Assembly (NCBI GenBank): GCA_945937855.1
Contig: CAMEUC010000048.1
Location: forward strand, 1-8,151
Reading direction: 5' to 3'
Source: an uncultured Clostridium sp.
GTDB lineage: Bacteria; Bacillota; Clostridia; TANB77; CAG-508
Length of the DNA stretch: 8,151 nucleotides
Below the pieces are notes generated by a model, which had not been told where the DNA came from, ran no database searches, and saw only the letters and a program-made list of their open reading frames with translations. Numbering within the stretch: position 1 is the first letter of the stretch; every line of letters begins with the position of its first letter. Both the position numbers and the translations under genes were made by a program. Of the stretch, positions 1 through 6,366 are shown in pieces.

Positions 1-346
1 TATCTCTCATTTCATTCATTAATTTATTTAATGTTACTTCTTGTGGTGCATGGTCTCCTGCATATCTCGCACTATGTACTCCTGGTGCTCCATTTAAGCC
101 ATCTACACAAAGTCCTGCATCATCTGTTATTATGATTTCATTTATGTTATTTTTATCACAGAATTTTTTTACTGCTTTTGCCTTTATCATTGAATTTTCT
201 TCAAATGTTGTTCCGTTTTCATCTATTTCTTCATCAAATCCAATATCCTTTAATGATAATATTTCTGCCTCTATGTTATGGTTTTTAAATAATTTTTTTA
301 TTTCAGCAATCTTTTCTTGATTTCCTGTACCATATATTATTTTCAT
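1..346 (-). CDS. rdgB: RdgB/HAM1 non-canonical purine NTP pyrophosphatase, partial (3' end beyond window)
   Basis: This is the XTP/dITP diphosphatase that hydrolyses deaminated purine nucleotides (dITP, ITP, XTP) to monophosphate and pyrophosphate, keeping them out of DNA and RNA; it is cytosolic and Mg2+-dependent. The first 115 codons are present and the frame stays open through base 2, so roughly the C-terminal 80 residues are missing. Family signatures seen are TGNQEKIAEIK near residues 7-17 (nucleotide-binding loop), NGTTFEENSMIKAKA around 44-58, and TDDAGLCVDGLNGAPGVHSARYAG around 74-97, with the catalytic Asp in the DD pair at 75-76. The start is the ATG at 346-344, with GAGGAG a few bases upstream (355-360). 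It follows maf after about 80 bases that hold a two-hairpin element. Placing it next to Maf groups two nucleotide-pool sanitising enzymes. Identity is secure; only the C-terminus is unseen. Confidence 0.95.
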   Translation of the reverse strand, partial: MKIIYGTGNQEKIAEIKKLFKNHNIEAEILSLKDIGFDEEIDENGTTFEENSMIKAKAVKKFCDKNNINEIIITDDAGLCVDGLNGAPGVHSARYAGDHAPQEVTLNKLMNEMRD

Positions 347-361
347 TTATTTTTCTCCTCT

Positions 362-425
362 TGTAGTGGTCGTTCAAGACCTCTCTATTATTTTTTGGCG
401 GGCTGGTCAAGACCAGCCCCTACAG
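362..425. repeat. Small two-hairpin element with TGTAG/CTACA ends (REP- or MITE-like)
   Basis: The stretch between maf and rdgB starts TGTAGTGG and ends CCCCTACAG, giving short terminal inverted repeats (TGTAGKGG). Inside are two hairpins: GGTC at 368-371 pairs with GACC at 378-381, and a 9-bp perfect stem pairs 400-408 (GGGCTGGTC) with 411-419 (GACCAGCCC) across AA. Both hairpins contain TCAAGACC, as if one were a diverged copy of the other. Neither is followed by a T-run in the direction of transcription; the minus strand continues GCCAAAAAA. It is therefore not a standard terminator and more likely a dispersed non-coding repeat. It is unusually GC-rich for this AT-rich window. Copy number in the genome is unknown. 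Confidence 0.55.
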
Positions 426-426
426 T

Positions 427-996
427 TTATAAAATATTTTTTATTATGTCATATAGTTTGTGAACTGGTAAGCCTTGTACTGTTGTAATATTTCCTTCTA
501 TTTTTTCTATAAATACGCAAAATGGACTTCTAATTGCATATGCTCCAGCTTTATTGTATGGATTTCCAATTTCAATCCAATTTAATATTTCCTCTTCTGT
601 CATATCTTTAAAAAATACTTTTGTTGTGTCATAATCTAAATATTCTTTATATTCTCCATTTTTCTCTGCTAAAACGCAAAGGCTTGTAATAGCTGTGTGG
701 TGAGTATTTTTTAGTTTGTTCAGCATATTTATTGCATCTTGTTTGTCTTTTGGTTTTCCATAAACTACATTGTCTTTTAAAATCATCGTGTCTGAACCTA
801 TAATTATTCTGTCACCTTCAGTCTCATCAAAAACAGTTTTAGCTTTTATGTATGCTAATCGTTTCGATTGTTCTTCTAGACTCAAACCATCTTCAAAAGT
901 TTCATCTGCGTTACTAACTAATACTTCAAATTCTAATCCCATTTGTTTTAAAAGTTCTTTTCTCATTGGAGATTGAGAAGCTAAAATAATTCGCAT
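427..996 (-). CDS. maf: Maf-family nucleoside triphosphate pyrophosphatase
   Basis: Maf/YhdE-type proteins hydrolyse nucleoside triphosphates (dTTP, UTP and some modified nucleotides in characterised members) to monophosphate and PPi; the family has also been linked to septum control. This one is 189 aa, the normal length. Visible signatures are LASQSPMRKELL at residues 5-16, IIGSDTMI around 65-72 with the catalytic Asp at 69, YGKPKD at 79-84 with a conserved Lys, and NPYNKAGAYAI at 145-155 followed by IEKIEGN and GLP. Two usually conserved positions differ: the SPRR motif reads SPMR (Met11), and the Gln of the AYxIQG motif is Arg156. Those positions contact substrate in characterised relatives, so specificity may differ. 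The start at 996 has an AGAGGG sequence just upstream. It lies about 140 bases after proS, beyond a repeat, and may be read through from that operon. Family is secure, substrate is not. Confidence 0.93.
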   Translation of the reverse strand: MRIILASQSPMRKELLKQMGLEFEVLVSNADETFEDGLSLEEQSKRLAYIKAKTVFDETEGDRIIIGSDTMILKDNVVYGKPKDKQDAINMLNKLKNTHHTAITSLCVLAEKNGEYKEYLDYDTTKVFFKDMTEEEILNWIEIGNPYNKAGAYAIRSPFCVFIEKIEGNITTVQGLPVHKLYDIIKNIL

Positions 997-1037
997 AACT
1001 AAAATTTCCCTCTTTCTTTATAGAAAATATTTTAATA

Positions 1038-1136
1038 GAAGTGAGATGTGTGAAGTGGGGGAGTTTGAAAACAAAGAAATGCTTCGAGGTCTATCTTTAA
1101 ATTCTCACCTTCCACCTCTAACTTCTCACTTCTCAA
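1038..1136. repeat. Imperfect inverted repeat built of GAAGTGAGA/GTGTGAAGTGGG units
   Basis: This block fills most of the gap between proS and maf and abuts the proS stop codon (1137-1139). The left arm (1038-1058) and right arm (1112-1132) are inverted copies: GAAGTGAGA is perfectly mirrored (1038-1046 with 1124-1132), and 17 of the first 21 positions can pair. About 53 bases lie between the arms. The left arm also matches a repeat in the prepilin leader-coding region (7186-7200) at 14 of 15 bases. No T-run follows the arm in the minus direction, so terminator activity is not supported. I see no gene in it. It may be a MITE-like insertion or a decayed repeat array. Confidence 0.6.
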
Positions 1137-2561
1137 TTAATATTGTATTCCCCACACCACCAAGTGTTTTGCTGGTTTTCCGCACACAATACATTTATCG
1201 TCTATTGCTTCGTGGTCTTCTAATATACATCTAGATTTTGTTCCTTTTATCTCTTTCATTTTAAGTTCGCACTCTTCGTCTCCACACCACATTGCTTTTA
1301 TAAATCCTGGTTTGGTATTCATTATTTGTTCTACCTCTTCTAGTTTGTGGCACTCATATGTTAATTCTTCTCTTCTTTGTAATGCTCTATTATATAAATT
1401 ATTTTGAATTGTATCTAGTAAGTTTTTAGTATATTCTACAACATTTACTTCCAAACTTTCTACTATTTTTTCTCTAGTATCTCTTCTTGCAAATGTTATT
1501 TTATTTTCAGCTAAATCTCTTTCTCCTATTTCTATTCTTACTGGTATTCCATTTACTTCTGCTTCTGCAAATTTAAATCCTGGAGATTTTTCAGAATTAT
1601 CTACATATGCAATAATTCCTGCATTTAATAATTCCTTGCAATATTTTTCACAAAGTTTAGATACTTCTTCAGATTTTCCAATTGGCACAAGTACTACTTG
1701 TCTTGGTGCTATTTTAGGTGGTAAAATTAGTCCATTATCATCACCATGTACCATTATTAGACCGCCTATCATCCTTGTTGCCACTCCCCATGATGTTTGG
1801 TATACATAAGCTTTTTCATTGTTTCTATCTGCAAATGAAATATCATAAGCCTTGGAAAACTTTTGTCCAAAATAATGACTTGTTCCAGATTGAAGAGCCA
1901 CACCATTATACATTAAGGCTTCTACTGTAAGTGTATATTCTGCTCCTGCAAATTTTTCTTTTTCTGTTTTTCTTCCTGTTATGACTGGTATTGCCAAATA
2001 TTCTTCGAAAAATTTTTTATATATATTTAACATGTTATGTGTTTCTTCTTCTGCTTCTTCAGCTGTCTCATGAATTGTATGACCCTCTTGCCATAAAAAT
2101 TCTCTACTTCTTAAAAATGGTCTAGTTTCTTTTTCCCATCTTAATACATTACACCATTGATTATATTTAATTGGTAAATCTCTATAAGATTTTACGATAG
2201 AACTATAATAGTCACTAAATAAAGTTTCAGAAGTTGGCCTAATGCACATTCTTTCTTCTAATTGTTTTTGTCCTCCCATTGTAACCCAAGCAACTTCTGG
2301 TGCGAATCCATTTATTAGCTCTCCTTCTTTTTTCATTAAATTTTCTGGTATAAGCATTGGCATACAAATATTTTGATGCCCTGTTTCTTTAAACATTTTA
2401 TCTAGTGTTTTTTGCATTTGTTCCCAAATTGCATATCCGTTTGGTTCTATTACTATACATCCTTTTACATTTGAATATGATGCAAGTTTTGCTGCTTTTA
2501 TAATATCTGTATACCAAGCTGCAAAATCTACATCTCTACTTGTTATTGATTTATTTTTCAT
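1137..2561 (-). CDS. proS: Prolyl-tRNA synthetase, archaeal/eukaryotic-type (short, with C-terminal zinc domain)
   Basis: This class II aminoacyl-tRNA synthetase charges tRNA-Pro with proline using ATP in the cytosol. At 474 aa it lacks the editing insertion of the long bacterial type and matches the archaeal-type form (about 480 aa). Motifs in order are a motif 1 region around residues 34-72, RPTSE at 108-112, motif 2 (RWEKETRPFLRSREF) at 141-155 followed by WQEGHT, and motif 3 near 257-284 (GVATRMIGG, HGDDNGLILPP). The anticodon-binding domain follows from about 287. The C-terminal zinc domain has Cys at 426, 431, 457 and 460, plus an extra Cys445. The protein ends in Tyr, as in Thermus thermophilus ProRS, where the terminal Tyr reaches the active site. 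The start at 2561 has AAAGGAGAG upstream with good spacing. Only 36 bases separate it from the PBP gene, leaving no room for a T-box, so it is probably cotranscribed. Confidence 0.97.
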   Translation of the reverse strand: MKNKSITSRDVDFAAWYTDIIKAAKLASYSNVKGCIVIEPNGYAIWEQMQKTLDKMFKETGHQNICMPMLIPENLMKKEGELINGFAPEVAWVTMGGQKQLEERMCIRPTSETLFSDYYSSIVKSYRDLPIKYNQWCNVLRWEKETRPFLRSREFLWQEGHTIHETAEEAEEETHNMLNIYKKFFEEYLAIPVITGRKTEKEKFAGAEYTLTVEALMYNGVALQSGTSHYFGQKFSKAYDISFADRNNEKAYVYQTSWGVATRMIGGLIMVHGDDNGLILPPKIAPRQVVLVPIGKSEEVSKLCEKYCKELLNAGIIAYVDNSEKSPGFKFAEAEVNGIPVRIEIGERDLAENKITFARRDTREKIVESLEVNVVEYTKNLLDTIQNNLYNRALQRREELTYECHKLEEVEQIMNTKPGFIKAMWCGDEECELKMKEIKGTKSRCILEDHEAIDDKCIVCGKPAKHLVVWGIQY

Positions 2562-2597
2562 ATTATTTTCTCTCCTTTTATTTTTTAATTTATGATT

Positions 2598-4706
2598 CTA
2601 TCTATATGAGTGCTTTGTACAATAATCCGGCAAATGAGTTTCATCTAAGACCTCATCATACGTGCTCCAGCATCTGGATGTAGCAAGCATTCCAGAAGAT
2701 TTACATATTTTATAAGTTCCAACCCACTCTGGGACTTCGAATACTGCTGGTTCTAATCCAGAATGAATTTTAGTCATAACAGCAGACCACATTAAACCTG
2801 CTGGGTTTTGTCCATTATACTTTACAGTTTCGTTATAATCATATCCATACCAAGTTGCAGCTGTATAATACGGTGTAAACCCACAAAGCCATCTATCATA
2901 GTCATAATCTGTCGTTCCTGTTTTTGCCGCTACATCTATTCCATCTATTGCACAAAATTTTGCAGTTCCTCTTGTTCCTTTTACTGGTTGAATTAATAAA
3001 TGTTTTAATACATATGCCACACTTTCTGAATATACTCTTTCAGTTGGTTGTTTTGCTTCTAATACTACATTTCCTTTAGAATCTACCACTTTTGTATAAA
3101 AAGTTGGTTTTATATATACACCATCATTTGCAATAGTAGCATAACCTGCTGCCATCTCTAGTGGGCTAATACCTTTATCTAACCCACCTATTGCCAAAGA
3201 TAAATCATTATCATTTTCAGTTAGTGTAGTTATTCCCATTTTTAATAGATATTCCCTAGATTTTTCTGGCGTTAACTGTTCCATTATTTTTACAAATGGT
3301 ATATTTTGAGAGGTTTCTATTGCTTGTCTTACTGTTATATTACCTCTATAAGAACCTGAATTTTTCGGTGTATATGTTGTTCCATTTTTTAGGGTAAAAG
3401 TAGTTCTTGAATCATTATATATAGATGCTGGTGTTATAATTCCTTCTTGTAAAGCGGGACCTACAACTGAAAGCGGTTTCATCGCAGAACCTGTTTGTCT
3501 TGTACTTTGTGTTGCTCTATTTAATCCTCTTGATACCGTTTTTTCTCCTATTCCTCCTACACAGCCTAATACAAATCCTGTCTTATGATCAATTACCACC
3601 ATTGCAGCTTGTGCTATTTCTCCTTCTCTTGTCTGTGATGGCAAAACATAAGCAGTATTTTTAAATTCTTCCTCTATCGTTTTTTGTATTTGAGTATCTT
3701 GAGTTGTATATATTGTTAGGCCATTTGAATAAATATAGCTTTTTGCCAATGCTATAGACATATTATTTTCTTTAGCAAAATCTTCTATTACTTGTGTTAA
3801 TGCTGCATCTGTGTGATAAGAATATACTGTTTCTACTTTATTTCCTTGATTAAATTTTAAACCTTCATTAACTTCTGCAATTGCATTAACATATTCTTTC
3901 TGCGTTATATTTCCTAATTCAAACATTTTTTTCAGAACTGTTTTTGTTCTATTTTTTATTGTTTGTTCATTATCTAAATTTTCAAACGGATTATATTGAT
4001 TAGGTAAGTGTGTTATTCCTGCCAAATATGCGCTTTCTGCAAGTGTAAGATCTTTTGCGCTTTTATTAAAATAATATTGGGAACCTAGCTCTACTCCGTA
4101 TACATCTGATCCTACAAAAATAATATTTAAATATTTTTCGAGTATTTTTTCCTTGGGGAGTGTTTGCTCTAGTTCATATGCTAATATCCACTCTCTTACT
4201 TTTCTATCTACGCTATCTTCTTTATCATTTGTTATATTTTTTACAAGCTGTTGGGTTATGCTACTACCTCCGAATGAGGAAAAACCTTCATTTTTTATAT
4301 ATGTATAAATTGCACCAGCCGTTCTTTTAATATCTACTCCATGATGTTCATAAAATCTTTCATCTTCTATAGATATATAGGCTTTTGGTATGTATGGAGA
4401 CATTTCCTCTAACGTAATTATTTGCCTTTTTTCATCTCCATTTAATGTAGCAAGTTGCTTTCCATTAATATCCACAATTTTGGAATTTGCATAATCTGTG
4501 TTTATTCCCATGAGTAATTTATCAAATTCTTCTGAAACATTTTCTTTAATATCTTTTAAATACATAAACACCAGTGTTTCTGCTACAATCACTGCTAATA
4601 AAAATAATATTATTAAAATTAATATTGTTTTTAATAAACATACAAAAAAATTTTTTAGCCTGTTTTTTTTCTTCTTTTTTACCACATATGTTATTGGTTC
4701 ACTCAT
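2598..4706 (-). CDS. Class A penicillin-binding protein (bifunctional glycosyltransferase/transpeptidase, PBP1A-like)
   Basis: This 702-aa enzyme polymerises lipid II into glycan strands (GT51 domain) and cross-links the peptides (transpeptidase domain) outside the membrane. A Lys-rich cytoplasmic tail (residues 10-18) precedes one membrane anchor at about 20-50. GT51 motifs are IEDERFYEHHGVD at 113-125 (catalytic Glu114), GGSSITQQLVKN at 146-157, RKVREW at 168-173 (second Glu172) and KEKILEKYLNIIFVG at 185-199. Transpeptidase motifs are SAMK at 407-410 (nucleophile Ser407), SQN at 466-468 and KTGTT at 595-599. A C-terminal tail has Cys at 668, 679 and 696, a pattern common in Firmicute PBP1A. 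All catalytic residues are present. The ATG at 4706 follows GAGGT (4716-4720) in the 15-base gap after the mgtE stop, so the genes are cotranscribed and perhaps translationally coupled. Which class A paralogue it is (ponA, pbpF and so on) cannot be decided here. Confidence 0.96.
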   Translation of the reverse strand: MSEPITYVVKKKKKNRLKNFFVCLLKTILILIILFLLAVIVAETLVFMYLKDIKENVSEEFDKLLMGINTDYANSKIVDINGKQLATLNGDEKRQIITLEEMSPYIPKAYISIEDERFYEHHGVDIKRTAGAIYTYIKNEGFSSFGGSSITQQLVKNITNDKEDSVDRKVREWILAYELEQTLPKEKILEKYLNIIFVGSDVYGVELGSQYYFNKSAKDLTLAESAYLAGITHLPNQYNPFENLDNEQTIKNRTKTVLKKMFELGNITQKEYVNAIAEVNEGLKFNQGNKVETVYSYHTDAALTQVIEDFAKENNMSIALAKSYIYSNGLTIYTTQDTQIQKTIEEEFKNTAYVLPSQTREGEIAQAAMVVIDHKTGFVLGCVGGIGEKTVSRGLNRATQSTRQTGSAMKPLSVVGPALQEGIITPASIYNDSRTTFTLKNGTTYTPKNSGSYRGNITVRQAIETSQNIPFVKIMEQLTPEKSREYLLKMGITTLTENDNDLSLAIGGLDKGISPLEMAAGYATIANDGVYIKPTFYTKVVDSKGNVVLEAKQPTERVYSESVAYVLKHLLIQPVKGTRGTAKFCAIDGIDVAAKTGTTDYDYDRWLCGFTPYYTAATWYGYDYNETVKYNGQNPAGLMWSAVMTKIHSGLEPAVFEVPEWVGTYKICKSSGMLATSRCWSTYDEVLDETHLPDYCTKHSYR

Positions 4707-4721
4707 ATATTTTTTACCTCA

Positions 4722-6056
4722 TTATATTCCTAATAAATGGGTTGCTATTTGGAAATATATTATTAAACTACATGCATCTACAATTGTTGTAATAAACGGA
4801 CTTGCCATAACTGCTGGATCAAATCCCAATTTTTTGGCACATAATGGTAGTGTACTTCCAATTATTTTTGCAAGAAATATGGTAAATATTAATGTTAAAT
4901 TAACGACTAATGCTACTTGCATAGTTACTCTATCTACCAATAAAAGTTTTACCATATTAGCAATTGCAAGAGTTATTCCACAAAGTATAGCTACTCTCAT
5001 TTCTTTCCAAACAACTTTTAGTATATCTTTAAATTCTATTTCACAAAGTGATAATCCACGAATAATTGTAACACTTGCTTGTCCTCCTGCATTTCCTGCA
5101 GTATCCATAAGCATTGGAATAAATGATGTAAGTATTACATAGCTTGCAAGTGCAGTTTCATAATTTTGAATAATTTTTCCTGTAAATGTTGCAGATACCA
5201 TTAGAAGTAATAACCATGGTATTCTAGCTTTCCATGTTTCGAAAATTCCCACTTTAAAATATGATTTATGTGTTGGCATAATAGCTGCCATTTTTTCAAT
5301 GTCTTCTGTATTCTCCTCTTGTAATACATCCATAATGTCATCGATTGTAATAATACCAACCATTCTATTTTCACTATCTACCACTGGCATAGCAGTTAAG
5401 TCATACTTTTGGAACATTCTTGCAGCTTCTTCCTGGTCATCTGTAGTTTTACAAAAAATAACATCTTTTTTTACAATATCTTTTACTAAATCCTCTTCGT
5501 TAGCACATATTATATCTTTTAAATGAATAAATCCTATTAATTTTCTTTCGGCATTTACAACAAAACATGTATTAATGGTTTCATAATATTCTATTTCTTT
5601 TCTTAAATTTTCTATTGCTTGTTTTATTGTTAGCCCTTCTTTTAGTTCTGCATATTCTACTGTCATAATGCTTCCTGCAGAGTTTTCTGGATAATTAAGT
5701 AGTTTATTTATATCGTTTCTTGTTTCTCTTGTACATTGTTTTAAAAGCCTTCTAACTACATTTGATGGCATTTCTTCTAATAAGTCAACTGCATCATCAG
5801 CATACATGTCATCTAAAAGTGAAACTGCTTCTTTATCTGTTAATAATCCTATAATTTCTGTTTCTTGCTCAACTGGTAAATACGCAAATACTTCTGCTGC
5901 TTTATCCTTATTTATTAATCTAAAAATTTTTATAATTTCTTTTGAGTCTATATCTTCTAATAACTCAGCAACATCTGAGCTGTTTAATTTATTTAGCTCA
6001 ATTTTTGCTTCTTTATACTTTTTTTCCTCAAGTAATTTTTCTACACTCTCTAACAT
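4722..6056 (-). CDS. mgtE: MgtE-type magnesium channel/transporter
   Basis: MgtE forms a homodimeric Mg2+ channel in the cytoplasmic membrane, gated by Mg2+ bound to its cytosolic part. The 444-aa protein has the usual domains: a helical N domain (about 1-125), two CBS domains (about 126-190 and 192-250), a plug-helix region (about 250-272) and five membrane segments from about 278 to the end. Family motifs include NYPENSAGSIMT at 121-132, FIPMLMDTAGNAGGQASVTIIRG at 312-334 and a last helix at about 418-440 whose Asp427 matches the pore aspartate of the family. The start at 6056 has GGAGG at 6063-6067 with a 6-base spacer. This is the first large gene after a strong promoter (6154-6183). It is preceded and overlapped by a small leader ORF beginning MEPSP. 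No M-box riboswitch, the usual Bacillus control element for mgtE, is seen; the inferred transcript leader is only about 90 bases. Confidence 0.97.
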   Translation of the reverse strand: MLESVEKLLEEKKYKEAKIELNKLNSSDVAELLEDIDSKEIIKIFRLINKDKAAEVFAYLPVEQETEIIGLLTDKEAVSLLDDMYADDAVDLLEEMPSNVVRRLLKQCTRETRNDINKLLNYPENSAGSIMTVEYAELKEGLTIKQAIENLRKEIEYYETINTCFVVNAERKLIGFIHLKDIICANEEDLVKDIVKKDVIFCKTTDDQEEAARMFQKYDLTAMPVVDSENRMVGIITIDDIMDVLQEENTEDIEKMAAIMPTHKSYFKVGIFETWKARIPWLLLLMVSATFTGKIIQNYETALASYVILTSFIPMLMDTAGNAGGQASVTIIRGLSLCEIEFKDILKVVWKEMRVAILCGITLAIANMVKLLLVDRVTMQVALVVNLTLIFTIFLAKIIGSTLPLCAKKLGFDPAVMASPFITTIVDACSLIIYFQIATHLLGI

Positions 6057-6117
6057 AATAAACCTCCATAGATAATATTAAATTAAATTTTAAATTCTTA
6101 CACGGACTCGGTTCCAT
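6028..6117 (-). CDS. Putative MgtL-like regulatory leader peptide of mgtE (29 aa, MEPSPCKNLKFN...)
   Basis: A 29-codon ORF starts at ATG 6117-6115 with its own strong Shine-Dalgarno (GAGGTGAT at 6122-6129), about 30 bases after the predicted transcription start. It reads MEPSPCKNLKFN... and ends at a TGA inside mgtE (6030-6028), overlapping the mgtE start by 29 bases in another frame. The mgtE ribosome binding site (6063-6067) therefore lies within this ORF. Salmonella and E. coli mgtA are preceded by MgtL ([17 protein letters not shown]), whose acidic/proline start makes translation Mg2+-sensitive. Here the first five residues differ from MgtL only by Ser for Asp, and the downstream gene is again a Mg2+ transporter. 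I infer, but cannot show, that it is a Mg2+-sensing leader. The alternative is a chance ORF, which the strong ribosome binding site makes less likely. Confidence 0.6.
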   Translation of the reverse strand: MEPSPCKNLKFNLILSMEVYYVRECRKIT

Positions 6118-6147
6118 TATTATCACCTCTTTCGGTTTATTTTTAAC
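6057..6147 (-). promoter_or_regulatory. 5' leader of the mgtE operon
   Basis: About 90 transcribed bases lie between the predicted start of transcription (near 6147) and the mgtE ATG. They contain two ribosome binding sites: GAGGTGAT for the leader peptide (6122-6129) and GGAGG for mgtE (6063-6067). The stretch between is very AT-rich (TTTAAAATTTAATTTAATATT-like) and forms no convincing terminator hairpin. No M-box core is recognisable and the space is too short for one. Control, if present, would therefore act through leader translation. Confidence 0.5.
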
Positions 6148-6153
6148 TGAAAT

Positions 6154-6183
6154 ATTATATCATATGCTTGTAAAATTTTTCAA
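6154..6183 (-). promoter_or_regulatory. Sigma-A promoter with extended -10, driving the mgtE operon
   Basis: On the minus strand a TTGAAA -35 box (6183-6178) is followed after 18 bases by TATAAT (6159-6154). TG at 6162-6161, one base before the -10, gives an extended -10 (TGATATAAT). Transcription should start near 6147. The promoter sits about 40 bases beyond the upstream terminator and directly ahead of the leader ORF and mgtE, so its position fits well. Confidence 0.8.
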
Positions 6184-6225
6184 GATTTTGAAGTTTTTTT
6201 GTATATTTTTAGCGCACTTAATCAC

Positions 6226-6270
6226 AAAAAAAGATGAATTTGTATTTATTTTTGACAATTCATCTTTTTT
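6226..6270. terminator. Intrinsic terminator, symmetrical (A-tract and T-tract on both sides)
   Basis: A 14-bp perfect stem pairs 6227-6240 (AAAAAAGATGAATT) with 6257-6270 (AATTCATCTTTTTT) across a 16-base loop. Read on the minus strand it ends in a run of seven T, about 96 bases after the prepilin-like gene's stop codon. It separates that gene from the mgtE promoter. The sequence would also work on the plus strand, but no plus-strand gene needs it. Confidence 0.85.
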
Positions 6271-6366
6271 ATATGTGAAATTTTTATTGTTTTTCTTAGG
6301 AAAATACATCTCCGAAGTCAGCAATTCCTACATTCACTCTCTAAATTTTCAATTTTTTATATGTTA

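Noticed and set aside
400..419. Strong 9-bp hairpin as a rho-independent terminator of maf
   Set aside because: In the minus direction the stem is followed by CGCCAAAAAA, not a T-run, and the loop is only two bases. It is better treated as part of a repeat element.
1038..1136. Palindrome after proS as a terminator
   Set aside because: Arms are imperfect, about 53 bases separate them, and the following minus-strand sequence (TATTAAAATATTTTC) has no clean T-run.
2562..2597. T-box riboswitch upstream of proS
   Set aside because: Only 36 bases separate proS from the PBP stop codon, far too short for a T-box, and no T-box core is present.
4655..4685. A-rich Lys-codon run near the PBP start as a programmed frameshift site
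   Set aside because: Lys-rich cytoplasmic tails are normal in class A PBPs, the reading frame is intact through 702 residues, and there is no alternative product of note.
4498..5142. Plus-strand open frame of 214 codons
   Set aside because: It lies opposite mgtE and the PBP gene, both well-supported, has no ribosome binding site, and its product is low-complexity. It is an antisense shadow.
6057..6153. M-box (ykoK) Mg2+ riboswitch before mgtE
   Set aside because: The inferred leader is about 90 bases, shorter than an M-box, and none of its conserved core or a terminator hairpin is visible.
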